A stretch of DNA of 64,000 nt from Paraburkholderia monticola (GTDB lineage Bacteria > Pseudomonadota > Gammaproteobacteria > Burkholderiales > Burkholderiaceae), in contig NZ_LRBG01000011.1 of the NCBI RefSeq assembly GCF_001580545.1, positions 62,001 through 126,000 of the forward strand, read 5' to 3'. Shown here in pieces: positions 17,443-25,661 of the stretch (the first letter of the stretch is position 1; every line of letters begins with the position of its first letter). The notes beneath the pieces were generated by a model. The model made no database searches and was not told where the DNA came from. It worked only from the letters and a program-made list of their open reading frames with translations. The position numbers and the translations under genes are program-made.

Positions 17443-18093
17443 GTGATCGAACTTTTCATGCGCTCCCTGCCGCTGTTGCGCAGCGCGGTGCTGATGACGC
17501 TCTTTCTCGGCTTAACCTCGTTCGTGCTTGGTTCGACGCTGGGGCTGCTCGTCGCGCTGGCCCGTGTCTCGAGCATAGGCGCACTGCGCACGTTTGCATT
17601 CGCATTCGTCTCCATCTTCCGTGGCACGCCGCTGCTCGTGCAGATGCTGCTGATCTATTTCGGCTTGCCGCGCTACGGACTGACACTTGACCCGGTTCCT
17701 GCCGCGCTTCTTGCACTAACGCTGTTCTCGGCAGCGTATCTGAGCGAGAACTTCCGTTCCGGCATCAACGCAGTGGACAAGGGCCAGTGGGAAGCTGCGA
17801 TGTCGCTGGGCATGGGTTATCGGAAAGCCATGTCGCGGGTTATCCTCCCTCAGGGCCTACGCATCGCCATTCCACCCGTCGGCAGCCGCCTCATTGCACT
17901 CATCAAGGATACGTCGCTCGCCTCGACCATCACCGTCGTAGAACTGACCCGCGTGGCCGACCAGGTCGGCGCATCCACCTTCCGCTACATGGAAATGTTC
18001 CTGATGGTCGGCCTCATTTACTGGGGCATCAACCAGATTCTCACGATTGTCCAGACGATCCTCGAGAATCGCTCGTCGAGGCGTTTTGTATGA
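17443..18093 (+). CDS. Amino-acid ABC transporter permease (HisM/GlnP type)
   Basis: A 216-residue inner-membrane permease. GAAGGAG lies 5 bp before GTG 17443, which decides this start; an in-frame ATG at 17458 is less well placed. The family EAA loop is seen in QWEAAMSLGMGYRKAMSRVILPQGLRIAIPP and the SIFRGTPLLVQ motif in the second helix region is typical of His/Glu/Arg permeases. Its stop overlaps the start of the ATPase gene (ATGA). A single permease gene implies a homodimer. Confidence 0.94.
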   Translation: MIELFMRSLPLLRSAVLMTLFLGLTSFVLGSTLGLLVALARVSSIGALRTFAFAFVSIFRGTPLLVQMLLIYFGLPRYGLTLDPVPAALLALTLFSAAYLSENFRSGINAVDKGQWEAAMSLGMGYRKAMSRVILPQGLRIAIPPVGSRLIALIKDTSLASTITVVELTRVADQVGASTFRYMEMFLMVGLIYWGINQILTIVQTILENRSSRRFV

Positions 18094-18860
18094 ATACGGA
18101 TATCAGGGCAATCGAAGTTCGCGGACTTTCGAAGGCCTTCGGCGGCAACCCGGTATTGCGCGGCGTCGACTTCAGTGTATCGAAGGGCGAAGTTGTCGTT
18201 GTAATGGGGCCGTCCGGCTCGGGCAAGACCACGCTGCTGCGTTCACTGAATTTCCTCGAAATGCCGGATGCCGGCACCGTGACTGTGTGTGGCATTGACG
18301 TCGAATGCGCCGGTTCATCGAAACCGTCACGCGAGCATCAGAAGAAGATTCGCGCGATCCGCCAGCGCACGGCAATGGTGTTCCAGTCGTTCAACCTCTT
18401 TCCACACAGGACAGCACTGGAAAACGTGATGGAAGGTCCTGTCAGCGTCAAGGGCGTTCCCCGTGCGCAGGCAGCGGAGCGCGCAATGAGCTTGCTCACA
18501 CAGGTTGGCCTGGCGGCAAAAGCCAACGAGTATCCCGCACGGCTGTCCGGAGGTCAGAAGCAGCGTGTAGCGATCGCGCGTGCGCTCGCGATGGATCCGG
18601 AAGTCATATTCTTCGACGAGCCCACTTCCGCTCTCGATCCCGCGCTGCGAGAGGATGTCCTGAACGTTATGCGCGACGTCGCGAAACTGGGCATGACGAT
18701 GCTGATCGTCACACACGAAGTGCGGTTTGCGCGAGATGTCGCGGATCGGGTCGTTTTCATGGACGGCGGCGTGGTCGCGGAAGACACGACACCGCAAGCC
18801 TTCTTTGGTGAAGGCAGCAGTCCACGCGTCAGGCAGTTCCTTCATCTGATCGAGACCTGA
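18090..18860 (+). CDS. Amino-acid ABC transporter ATPase
   Basis: A 256-residue ATPase of the GlnQ/HisP group. Walker A is GPSGSGKTTLLRS, the Q-loop is MVFQSFNLFPH, the signature is LSGGQKQRVAIARALAM, Walker B is VIFFDEPTSALDP and the switch His is in VTHE. The ATG at 18090 overlaps the permease stop by 4 bp. It closes the lyase-importer operon; the next gene is 270 bp away and of different character. Confidence 0.95.
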   Translation: MNTDIRAIEVRGLSKAFGGNPVLRGVDFSVSKGEVVVVMGPSGSGKTTLLRSLNFLEMPDAGTVTVCGIDVECAGSSKPSREHQKKIRAIRQRTAMVFQSFNLFPHRTALENVMEGPVSVKGVPRAQAAERAMSLLTQVGLAAKANEYPARLSGGQKQRVAIARALAMDPEVIFFDEPTSALDPALREDVLNVMRDVAKLGMTMLIVTHEVRFARDVADRVVFMDGGVVAEDTTPQAFFGEGSSPRVRQFLHLIET

Positions 18861-19130
18861 GCGTTGACAGGCGGGGTGTGCATTCATGGCCGCTGCGCAA
18901 GTGCCGCCAGTGGTTGGCAAAGCCGTAGATCGGCGGCGCAAGTCCTTTCCGTGAGCGTTCGCACTGCGGGCGCGCAGAACCGCCGTGTGCGTGCGGGCGC
19001 GTTTTAGTCTGTTTCATCGAAGGCGGTGGAGATTTTGGGCTGTCGCCCATGTACGGACATTTCGTGTCGCGGTATTTATCTGATCGCTGCTGATCCGGGC
19101 AGCAACTCCAGATAAACCGCCGACACACAT
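18861..19130. other. Gene-free stretch before the toxin-like locus
   Basis: About 270 bp with no convincing frame. I saw no transposon ends, no tRNA fragment and no strong promoter. An in-frame TAA at 19113 prevents extension of the next gene further upstream. The left edge of the island remnant probably falls here. Confidence 0.4.
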
Positions 19131-19874
19131 ATGTCCTTGTCCATATTTGAGATGCACTCCGTGGAACTGTTCTGTCAGAGGCCGCTGGGTGCCTGTTATG
19201 TCATCTGCGACGAATGGCACTACAAGGCGTGCCTTGGAAAGGCCGCAGACCTTCAGAAAGCCAAGGCGGAGACTCGGGAATTTCTGGGTATCGCCGAACT
19301 GAATCGCAGGAAGTGGGGGGAAGACCTGACGCTGGTCAGGCGTCTCATTGGTCGTAAGGTGCTGGGATTTCATGGTGTGCGAGACTGGAACCCCGACACC
19401 GATGGCTGGTGGATCATCAAAGCACTTCTCGACGACGTGCGCAAAGGCGTCCGGCTTGCCATTAAAGGCCCGCGCGATAGCCTGTTTCCATCACCCTACA
19501 GCAGTACGCCGTTTAGGAATCTCGTCGCGAGGTCCGTCCAGTACGATCCGGCCGCCTGGCAAGCCCAGTTAGCCGGTGCGCGCGCAGCCAGGGCTAGCGA
19601 TCGAGGCGCCTCAACGCTGCTCGGCAACGCGCAGCCGTTTGAGTATGTGCCTGATGCGTTGAGCGGCGATGTCGTTGAACTCGCCGCGAGCACGAATAAT
19701 CCAAACTACGCGGCGAAAATGCTGGGGTATAACCGCGACACGTTTGGCGACATGGTTCATGCGATGAAATATGATCTCAAGCTGCGAGGCGATGACAATG
19801 TCATTTGGCACGATAGTGGGGACGTTGAATTTAGAAAAAACATCATCGGCAATATGCACGACTACGCAAACTGA
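19131..19874 (+). CDS. Toxin-like cassette protein, copy 1 (putative polymorphic toxin fragment)
   Basis: A 247-residue protein I do not recognise by name. Residues 13-171 are nearly identical to the second copy downstream (LFCQRPLGACYVICDEWHYKAC onward, then SLFPSPYSSTPFRNLVARSVQYDP), whereas the last 76 residues (NNPNYAAKMLGYNRDTFGDM...RGDDNVIWHDSGDVEF) are unique. A constant stretch followed by a variable tip, with a small gene 10 bp downstream, is the layout of polymorphic toxins and their immunity genes. There is no good ribosome site at 19131 and an in-frame stop lies just upstream, so this may be a displaced C-terminal cassette of a longer effector. The toxic activity is not identified. 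Confidence 0.6.
   Translation: MSLSIFEMHSVELFCQRPLGACYVICDEWHYKACLGKAADLQKAKAETREFLGIAELNRRKWGEDLTLVRRLIGRKVLGFHGVRDWNPDTDGWWIIKALLDDVRKGVRLAIKGPRDSLFPSPYSSTPFRNLVARSVQYDPAAWQAQLAGARAARASDRGASTLLGNAQPFEYVPDALSGDVVELAASTNNPNYAAKMLGYNRDTFGDMVHAMKYDLKLRGDDNVIWHDSGDVEFRKNIIGNMHDYAN
19182..19643 (+). repeat. Direct repeat, copy A (toxin-cassette constant region)
   Basis: About 460 bp that recurs at 20356-20818 with few substitutions and one single-base insertion. Similarity fades just after the codons for AQPFE, where the two variable tips begin, and just before the LFC codons. Offset between copies is 1174 bp, becoming 1175 after the insertion. Confidence 0.9.
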
Positions 19875-19884
19875 TCTTCATACG

Positions 19885-20301
19885 ATGAACGCACATCAAC
19901 TCGCACATGTATCATTTTCGATAGCCGGGGATGATCTAGATCCTGAGGTCTGGACCAGATATTTCGGTGTTCCGCCGGACACGGCTATAGTCAAGGGGAA
20001 GCAGTTTATGACTCCCTCGGGGCGATTGAGCAGCGTGCCGGGGCGTACCGGCGTATGGGGGCTGAGAAGCAAAGCCGCCGTTCATAGCGACTCGCTGGAA
20101 CCGCATCTCCGCTATCTTATTGATCGCCTGAATTTGCCGCGAGATGACTTGCGCCAGCTACTCGCAGACAAGGGCGCACAGATGCGTTTCTTCTGTTATT
20201 GGGATAACGAGAGCGGCGACCGCGTGCCTGATGTGCCCGACGATATTCGCACCATGATGGAAGCCATGGGCGGCACGGTTGAGATTGATGAATATCGATA
20301 G
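19885..20301 (+). CDS. DUF4279-like protein, putative immunity protein
   Basis: A 138-residue protein with the DUF4279 pattern: an N-terminal strand and GDDLDPEVWTRYFGVPPDTAIVKG, then GVWGLRSKA, a helix HLRYLIDRLN, and a C-terminal FFCYWDN...VEIDEYR. The start at 19885 lies 10 bp after the toxin-like gene. DUF4279 proteins are small and often found singly beside variable genes. Here the position argues for immunity to the copy 1 tip. A strong terminator follows 20 bp after the stop. Family assignment is from memory of the pattern; the immunity role is inferred from context. Confidence 0.65.
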   Translation: MNAHQLAHVSFSIAGDDLDPEVWTRYFGVPPDTAIVKGKQFMTPSGRLSSVPGRTGVWGLRSKAAVHSDSLEPHLRYLIDRLNLPRDDLRQLLADKGAQMRFFCYWDNESGDRVPDVPDDIRTMMEAMGGTVEIDEYR

Positions 20302-20320
20302 AGCCTCGCTCGAATGCACA

Positions 20321-20347
20321 AGCCGATCCTCGGGAGTCGGCTTTTTT
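20321..20347 (+). terminator. Intrinsic terminator after the DUF4279 gene
   Basis: AGCCGA (20321-20326) and TCGGCT (20337-20342) pair around a loop with inner TCC/GGA pairing, and a run of six T (20342-20347) follows. It ends the copy 1 toxin/immunity transcript. The constant region of copy 2 begins within about 10 bp after the T-run, so the second cassette has no promoter of its own in that gap. Confidence 0.85.
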
Positions 20348-20348
20348 G

Positions 20349-21022
20349 TGCGAGCCCGCTGGGTGCCTGTTATGTCATCTGCGACGAATGGCACTACAAG
20401 GCGTGCCTTGGGAAGGCCGCAGACCTTGAGAAGGCCAGGGCGGAGACCCAGGAATTTCTGGGTATTGCCGAACTGAATGAAAGGAGGTGGAAGGAGGACC
20501 TGAAGCTGGTCAGGCGTCTCATTGATCGTAAGGTGCTGGGATTTCATGGTATGCGAAACTGGAACCATCGACACCGATGGCTGGTGGATCATCAAAGCAC
20601 TTCTCGACGATGTGCGCAAGGGCGTCCGGCTTGCCATTAAAGGCCCGCGCGAGAGCCTGTTTCCATCACCCTACAGCAGTACGCCGTTGAGGAATCTCGT
20701 CGCGAGATCCGTTCAGTACGATCCGGCCACCTGGCAAGCCCAGTTAGCCGGTGCGCGCGCAGCCAGGGCTAGCGATCGAGGCGCCTCAACGCTGCTAAGC
20801 GATGCGCAGCCGTTCGAGCTTGGCGATTCAGCCAGCAGTGGTAACGTGTCGACGATGGCGGCGCGTGGTGTGAGTGAAGCACACGAGGCCGAATGTCTTG
20901 CGCACTATGAGAGGCACATGGCCGAATGCATGGCCTATCGAAGCGCAAAGGGCGGTCAACGCTTTATGGCTGCGTGTTCGCAGCGAGTATTCCAGAACTA
21001 CCAACAGTGCAGAGGCTATTGA
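20349..21022 (+). pseudogene. Toxin-like cassette, copy 2: 5'-truncated and frameshifted
   Basis: The constant region is repeated (LGACYVICDEWHYKAC...) but one extra base at about 20565-20569 (AACCATCGAC here, AACCCCGAC in copy 1) shifts the frame, so the first part stays open only to 20640 and the remainder is read in another frame to the TGA at 21022. The 5' end joins directly to a terminator and lacks a proper start. The tip differs from copy 1: about 65 residues with four Cys (AECLAH, AECMAY, AACSQR, QQCRGY). This fits an orphan C-terminal toxin module waiting for recombination, or a decayed one. A sequencing error at the insertion cannot be excluded. Confidence 0.65.
20356..20818 (+). 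repeat. Direct repeat, copy B (toxin-cassette constant region)
   Basis: Second copy of the 460-bp constant region at 19182-19643, carrying one inserted base near 20567. See copy A for boundaries. Confidence 0.9.
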
Positions 21023-21282
21023 TGGCGAATATTCCAGAAAGGCGATGTGTCGTGGTCATGTGGTCCGAAGATAAACAGGCGCTTGTCTCGTATACGCTCG
21101 CCGCTGAGAAGGTGCATGCAGTAACGCAGAGGCTTTTTCCTCTTGAACTGCCGATTGCCGACTACAACAACACTCTGGACGATGAGTTCGCCAAGCGGTT
21201 TGGGGCTGCCACACTTAACCTGCTTGCCCTCTCCAACCCCGATATGAAACCTTTTGTCAAAACTACACCTGCGGAAGATTAG
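21022..21282 (+). CDS. Small protein, putative immunity partner of toxin cassette copy 2
   Basis: An 86-residue protein of unknown family (MANIPERRCVVVMWSEDKQ...). Its ATG overlaps the stop of the copy 2 frame (TGATG) and AGAGG lies 7 bp upstream, so it is translationally coupled to the toxin-like frame. It contains no signal peptide or membrane helix and looks like a small cytoplasmic alpha/beta protein. Position after a variable tip, as with the DUF4279 gene after copy 1, suggests immunity. It remains intact although the gene before it is frameshifted, which fits selection to keep protection. Confidence 0.55.
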   Translation: MANIPERRCVVVMWSEDKQALVSYTLAAEKVHAVTQRLFPLELPIADYNNTLDDEFAKRFGAATLNLLALSNPDMKPFVKTTPAED

Positions 21283-21835
21283 TCGGTTCGCGCGTGGCAG
21301 ACGGTAAAAGCCAGGAAGGGGCACGGCGCTTTTGGTGTAACCCTTCGACTCTATTGTGACCAGAGAAAACGGCTAACAAGAACAAACGCGCGCCGCCGCG
21401 CTTGAGGACCGCCAGAATTTCGGGGGCATCAATCTTTGCAACAAGACGCTTGCCGAGCCAGGGAAGCGCATCGTTCTTGAAGCGCACCAGTGTCTTTTCG
21501 TACTGGCCAATCTCGACTGACTGGGCACGTTCCTCTATCCATGTGAGCGCGATGGCTTCAAATGAATTGGATGCGGCCAGGCGGGCGGCGCATTTGTCGG
21601 CTTTTTTTGCTTCGCTGGGATCAATGTTCGCGGCCAGCTTCTCGCGGGCGTCGGCAAGCGGCACGTCCTTATAGACGCCGAGCGCAAGGCTCTTGTCCTT
21701 TCCAGCGAAGCGGTACTTGAAAATCCATCGCTTGCTCCCCGATGGCGTGACAAGCAGCAGGCCACCACCGTCATATAGCTTCGGCTGTTTTTCCCCCGAC
21801 TTGGCGTTACGGATCGTGAGGTCGGACCGTGCCAT
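21263..21835 (-). pseudogene. Truncated phage-type tyrosine integrase (DUF4102 N-terminus)
   Basis: From ATG 21835 (GGAGGAG upstream) the frame encodes the N-terminal arm-binding domain of P4-like integrases: LTIRNAKSGEKQPKLYDGGGLLL, GSKRWIFKYRFAGKDKSLALG, PLADAREK, then the start of the core-binding region (SFEAIALTWIEERAQ...). After about residue 145 (ILAVLKRGGAR) similarity stops and unrelated codons run to 21263. The whole catalytic domain with its Arg-His-Arg-Tyr residues, about 250 residues, is missing. It overlaps the convergent small gene by 20 bp. It sits beside the 3' end of tRNA-Leu, the usual site for such integrases. Confidence 0.85.
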
Positions 21836-21967
21836 GTTTGCTCCTCCGGCTTTGCGCTAATGCGGGAGGTGTTGTCTGGCCGCATCGCGCCCGATGCACG
21901 AGAACCCCCGAAAGAACCCCCTGACGGGGGTCGCGGTCGATGGTGAGCCATTGGCGACGACAGCAAA

Positions 21968-22002
21968 CAAAAACCCCGCTCAGCTTTGTCTGGCGGGGTT
22001 GT
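21968..22002 (-). terminator. Intrinsic terminator for tRNA-Leu
   Basis: On the minus strand AACCCCGC and GCGGGGTT pair over a 13-nt loop and are followed by TTTTTG. It lies 34 bp beyond the 3' end of tRNA-Leu and before the integrase remnant. Confidence 0.8.
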
Positions 22003-22035
22003 GTCGAGAACCGTTGAAGTCGGTTGGAGGGTATC

Positions 22036-22120
22036 TGGTGCCCAGGGCCGGAATCGAACCGGCACGCCTTGCGGCGGGGGATTTTGAGTCCCCTGCGTCT
22101 ACCAATTTCACCACCTGGGC
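22036..22120 (-). tRNA. tRNA-Leu(CAA)
   Basis: The minus strand reads GCCCAGGTGGTGAAATTGG at the 5' end and ends with the matching CCTGGGC, discriminator A and an encoded CCA. The anticodon stem GGGGA/TCCCC encloses CTCAAAA, giving anticodon CAA. A long variable arm (CGCCGCAAGGCG) marks a class II tRNA, as expected for leucine. Length is 85 nt. The 3' half is the likely attachment site for the degraded integrase next to it. Confidence 0.96.
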
Positions 22121-22243
22121 AGATACTGCAGTGCGCGCATCGAAAGATCAGCGCGCGAGGAAGACGCAGATTATGGCCGAAAATCGGTCGACGGGCAAGC
22201 CGATCGCTTTGAGCCGCCCCAACGCGTTCGCGGCGAGCGATGC

Positions 22244-23635
22244 TCAGACCGTGCGCGAGAACCGTTCGAGCGACTGCTGGCCGAGATAACGGTCAAATAC
22301 CATCGCGAGATTGCGCACGAGCATGCGGCCGGCCATCCGCACTTCGAGCTTGCGCGCGCCGAGCGAGATCAGCCCGTCGTCCTCGAATGAACGCAGACGC
22401 GCGAGTTCCGGCGCGAACGTGTCGGCGAAGCGGATGCCGTACGTCGCTTCGAACTCGTCGAAGCGCAGTTCGAGGTTGCACATGAGCTGCGTGATCACGT
22501 CGCGCCGCAGACGGTCGTCGGCGGTGAGACGAATGCCGCGCGCGATCGCGAGCCGGCCCGCGTCGATCGCGTCGGTGTAGGCGGGCAGTTCCCGCGCGTT
22601 TTGCGCGTACACATCGCCGACCTTGCCGATCGACGATGCGCCGAAGCCGATCAGATCGCATTCGGCCCGCGTGCTGTAGCCCTGGAAATTGCGATGCAGC
22701 GTGCGCTGCGCCTGCGCGCGCGCGAGTTCATCGGTGGGTAGCGCGAAGTGGTCCATGCCGATGTAGACATAACCCGCCTCGGTCAGCCGTTCGACCACCC
22801 GTCGCAGCAGCGCGAGCCGCTGTTCGCTCGACGGCAGCGTCGCGGGATCCAGCTGGCGCTGCATCTTGAAGAGCTGCGGCATGTGCGCATACGCGAACAC
22901 CGACAAGCGATCCGGCGCGAGTTCAAGCATCGTGTCGAGCGTGCGGCTGAAGCTCGCGACCGTTTGATGCGGCAGGCCGTAAATCAGGTCGACGCCGATC
23001 GAATGGAACCCGTGCCGGCGCGCGGCCTGCATCACCGACGCAGTCATCTCCAGCGGCTGGATGCGGTTGATCGCCTGCTGCACGCGCGGATCGAAGTCCT
23101 GCACGCCGAGGCTCAGCCGGTTGAATCCGAGGCGGCGCAGAAGCGCGATCGTGTCGGGCGACGCCTCGCGCGGATCGACCTCGATCGAATATTCGGCCTG
23201 GTCGTCGGGCAGCAACTGGAAGTGCTCGCGTGTCGCGGCCATCAGTTCGGCCATCTCGTCGTGCGACAGGAAGGTCGGCGTGCCGCCGCCCCAATGCAGT
23301 TGCGACACGGGCCGACGCGTATCGAAACACGCTGCCTGCAAAGCGATTTCGCGTTTGAGCCGCTCGACGTACGGCCGCGCATGCGCACGGTTTTTCGTCA
23401 CGACCTTGTTGCAGCCACAGTAGAAGCACACCGTGTCGCAAAACGGAATGTGGAAGTACAGCGACAGATCGGTCGACGCGGCGTCGGGGTCGGCGGTCGC
23501 GCGGCGATAGTCGGCGGGGTCGAACGATTCGCGGAACTGCGGTGCGGTCGGATAGGACGTATACCGGGGACCATTCGCGCTGTAGCGCGCGAGCAGGTCG
23601 GGGCGGAACAAGGTGTCGGCGGGGGGCATGAGCAT
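22244..23635 (-). CDS. hemN: Oxygen-independent coproporphyrinogen III dehydrogenase
   Basis: A 463-residue radical-SAM enzyme that converts coproporphyrinogen III to protoporphyrinogen IX without oxygen. The [4Fe-4S] site is [19 protein letters not shown] with the extra Cys of true HemN proteins. [10 protein letters not shown] at the N-terminus, [10 protein letters not shown] and [12 protein letters not shown] also match HemN. ATG 23635 is chosen; ATG 23629 is an alternative. It is divergent from a YkgJ-type gene. No clear Fnr/Anr box is visible upstream, although one would be expected for anaerobic control. Confidence 0.95.
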   Translation of the reverse strand: MLMPPADTLFRPDLLARYSANGPRYTSYPTAPQFRESFDPADYRRATADPDAASTDLSLYFHIPFCDTVCFYCGCNKVVTKNRAHARPYVERLKREIALQAACFDTRRPVSQLHWGGGTPTFLSHDEMAELMAATREHFQLLPDDQAEYSIEVDPREASPDTIALLRRLGFNRLSLGVQDFDPRVQQAINRIQPLEMTASVMQAARRHGFHSIGVDLIYGLPHQTVASFSRTLDTMLELAPDRLSVFAYAHMPQLFKMQRQLDPATLPSSEQRLALLRRVVERLTEAGYVYIGMDHFALPTDELARAQAQRTLHRNFQGYSTRAECDLIGFGASSIGKVGDVYAQNARELPAYTDAIDAGRLAIARGIRLTADDRLRRDVITQLMCNLELRFDEFEATYGIRFADTFAPELARLRSFEDDGLISLGARKLEVRMAGRMLVRNLAMVFDRYLGQQSLERFSRTV

Positions 23636-23720
23636 GGGGGTCAGGAGATCGCACGAACGGGCAGTGGCACAATGCGGGTCTGGCAACGCTTTGCCAAGGT
23701 TTGAGTTCAGGAAAGATGAC

Positions 23721-24020
23721 GTGGATCAAAGGTTGAACAGCGCACTGGACGGTCATGCGTGCCGTCCCGATTGCGGCGCGTGCTGTATCGCGCCGTCGAT
23801 TTCGAGCCCGATTCCCGGCATGCCGGACGGCAAGCCCGCGGGTGTGCGCTGCGTGCAACTCGGCGACGATCTGCGCTGTGCCATCTTCGGCCGCCCGGAG
23901 CGGCCCGCGTGCTGCTCGGGTCTACAGCCGCAACTCGAGATGTGCGGCTCGACGCGCGGCGAAGCGCTGGTGTGGCTGACGCAACTCGAGGCGCAAACGC
24001 AACCGGCGTCCCGGCCATGA
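23721..24020 (+). CDS. YkgJ-family cysteine cluster protein
   Basis: A 99-residue protein starting at GTG 23721, with AGGAAAG about 6 bp upstream. It has the YkgJ/DUF3109-like cysteine pattern: [10 protein letters not shown] near the N-terminus, then [25 protein letters not shown] with further Cys, and a late C in MCGSTR. The cysteines probably bind iron or zinc. The N-terminus is short compared with many annotated starts. Divergent from hemN. Role unknown. Confidence 0.85.
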   Translation: MDQRLNSALDGHACRPDCGACCIAPSISSPIPGMPDGKPAGVRCVQLGDDLRCAIFGRPERPACCSGLQPQLEMCGSTRGEALVWLTQLEAQTQPASRP

Positions 24021-24043
24021 CGCGCGGCACGTGATAAGCGCGA

Positions 24044-24080
24044 TCATCCGCCCCATCCGTCCCATCCGCCCCATCCGTCC
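24044..24080. repeat. Short tandem repeat, CCATCCGYCC units
   Basis: Four consecutive units of about 9-10 bp alternating ATCCGCCCC and ATCCGTCCC, between the YkgJ-type gene and the lipoprotein gene. Could be prone to slippage; no coding role. Confidence 0.8.
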
Positions 24081-24122
24081 ACGCAAGCCGATGTCCGCCA
24101 GGGCTTCCACAGGAGATTTCGC

Positions 24123-24716
24123 ATGATTCGACCCGCAGCGCCCGCCCGGCGCCGCTTTCTGCGCGCAGCGCTGACCGGCTGCAGCGTGCTTGGCATCACC
24201 TTGTCGCTCGTGGCCTGCGCGAGCCCGACGTTTCCGTTCATGCCGTCGCACTACACGTTCTCGCAGCAGCAGGTGCAGGAGGCCGTGCAACGCAAGTTCC
24301 CGTATCAGCGCACGGTCTCGCAACTGTTCGACGTCGCGCTGAGCAATCCGGTGGTGGGCATGCTGCCCGATGCGAACCGCGTCTCGGTGAAGCTCGACGC
24401 GCGTTTCGCGAGCCCGCTCCTGCAGCAGCCGGTCGATGGCGTGTTCACGCTGTCGAGCGAACTTGCGTACGACGCGGCGAGCCGTTCGGTGATCCTCAAA
24501 TCGCCGACTGTCGACAACGTCAGCGTGAACGGCCAGGCGCAGATGTACACGCAACAGATCAACGCGGCCGCGGCGCTGCTCGCAACCCAATTGCTGACCA
24601 ACTATCCGATCTACACGTTCAAACCCGAGCAACTGCAATTTGCCGGCGTTCACTACGAACCCGGTACAATCACCATCCTTACAAACGGCATACGCGTGCA
24701 GATCGTCGAAAAATGA
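24123..24716 (+). CDS. DUF1439 lipoprotein
   Basis: A 197-residue envelope lipoprotein. The N-terminus has twin arginines (RRRFLRAALTG) and a lipobox LSLVAC with Cys at about residue 32. The mature part follows the DUF1439 pattern: FSQQQVQEAVQRKFPYQR, then LDARFASPLLQQPVDGVFTLSSELAYD, and a C-terminal IYTF...TILTNGIRVQIVE. E. coli YceB is a relative. ACAGGAGAT upstream supports the start. The fold is a lipid-binding-like barrel (TULIP-like), so hydrophobic-ligand transfer is possible but unproven. Confidence 0.88.
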   Translation: MIRPAAPARRRFLRAALTGCSVLGITLSLVACASPTFPFMPSHYTFSQQQVQEAVQRKFPYQRTVSQLFDVALSNPVVGMLPDANRVSVKLDARFASPLLQQPVDGVFTLSSELAYDAASRSVILKSPTVDNVSVNGQAQMYTQQINAAAALLATQLLTNYPIYTFKPEQLQFAGVHYEPGTITILTNGIRVQIVEK

Positions 24717-24806
24717 CACGCACGCGCGGCCGCCAGGGCCGTGCATGCTTGCGATGATCGTGCCGGCCCTTTTCGTTGCGTCAACCTACCGCGATAAGGG
24801 GCACGG

Positions 24807-25643
24807 ATGGACTGGCTACTGGCTTGCAAGGCATTGATTCTCGGCGTGGTCGAGGGCTTGACGGAGTTTTTGCCGGTGTCGAGCACCGGGCATCTGATCG
24901 TCGTCGGCAGTCTGCTCGATTTCTCCGACGAGCACGCGAAGACCTTCGATGTCGTGATCCAGCTCGGCGCGATTCTCGCCGTGTGCTGGGAGTTTCGCCG
25001 CCGCATCGGCGAGGTGATCGTGGGTTTGCCGAGCCGGCCCGAGGCGCGTCGATTCACGCTGAACGTCATCATCGCGACGATTCCGGCGATCGTGCTGGGC
25101 CTGCTGTTCGAAAAATCGATTAAGGAGGTGTTGTTCTCGCCGGTGCCGGTCGCGTTCGCACTGGTGGCGGGCGGCGTCGTGATCCTGTGGGCGGAAGCGC
25201 GTCAGCGTGCGCGCGGCGACGCGGCAGTGCGGGTGCGCAGCATCGACGACCTGAGTCCGCTCGACGCACTGAAAGTCGGCCTCGCGCAGTGCTTCGCGCT
25301 GATTCCGGGGACTTCGCGCTCCGGCTCGACGATCATCGGCGGCATGTTGTTCGGCATCGAGCGCCGCACCGCGACCGAGTTTTCATTCTTTCTCGCGATT
25401 CCGATCCTCTTCGGCGCAACCGCCTACGAGCTCTACAAGAGCTGGCACCTGCTCAGCACCGATGCGCTCGGCAGCTTCGCGCTCGGTTTCGTGGCGGCAT
25501 TCGTCAGCGCGTTCGTCTGCGTGCGCTGGCTGCTGCGCTACGTCGCGTCGCACGACTTCACCGTGTTCGCGTGGTACCGGATCGGCTTTGGCCTGCTGAT
25601 TCTGCTGATTGGTTATAGCGGCGGCTTGAGCTGGGCCGATTGA
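24807..25643 (+). CDS. uppP: Undecaprenyl-diphosphate phosphatase
   Basis: A 278-residue polytopic inner-membrane protein (BacA/UppP) that dephosphorylates undecaprenyl diphosphate to recycle the wall-lipid carrier. Catalytic motifs are [19 protein letters not shown] (residues 13-31) and the [17 protein letters not shown] repeat region. AAGGGG precedes the ATG. High dosage of this family gives bacitracin tolerance. It ends before a bidirectional terminator shared with trmB. Confidence 0.97.
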   Translation: MDWLLACKALILGVVEGLTEFLPVSSTGHLIVVGSLLDFSDEHAKTFDVVIQLGAILAVCWEFRRRIGEVIVGLPSRPEARRFTLNVIIATIPAIVLGLLFEKSIKEVLFSPVPVAFALVAGGVVILWAEARQRARGDAAVRVRSIDDLSPLDALKVGLAQCFALIPGTSRSGSTIIGGMLFGIERRTATEFSFFLAIPILFGATAYELYKSWHLLSTDALGSFALGFVAAFVSAFVCVRWLLRYVASHDFTVFAWYRIGFGLLILLIGYSGGLSWAD

Positions 25644-25661
25644 GGTCGGCCGTGCAATGAA

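Noticed and set aside
19014..19373. Minus-strand frame opposite the first toxin-like copy
   Set aside because: A similar antisense frame exists opposite copy 2 (20158-20637) only because the DNA is repeated; no start signal or domain.
20314..20348. ATG 20314 as the start of the second cassette protein
   Set aside because: The codons from 20314 run through the terminator stem and T-run at 20321-20347; no ribosome site. The similarity to copy 1 begins after it.
23636..23735. Fnr/Anr box upstream of hemN
   Set aside because: Only a TTGAT half-site was found on the minus strand (near 23725-23730); the partner half does not match ATCAA.
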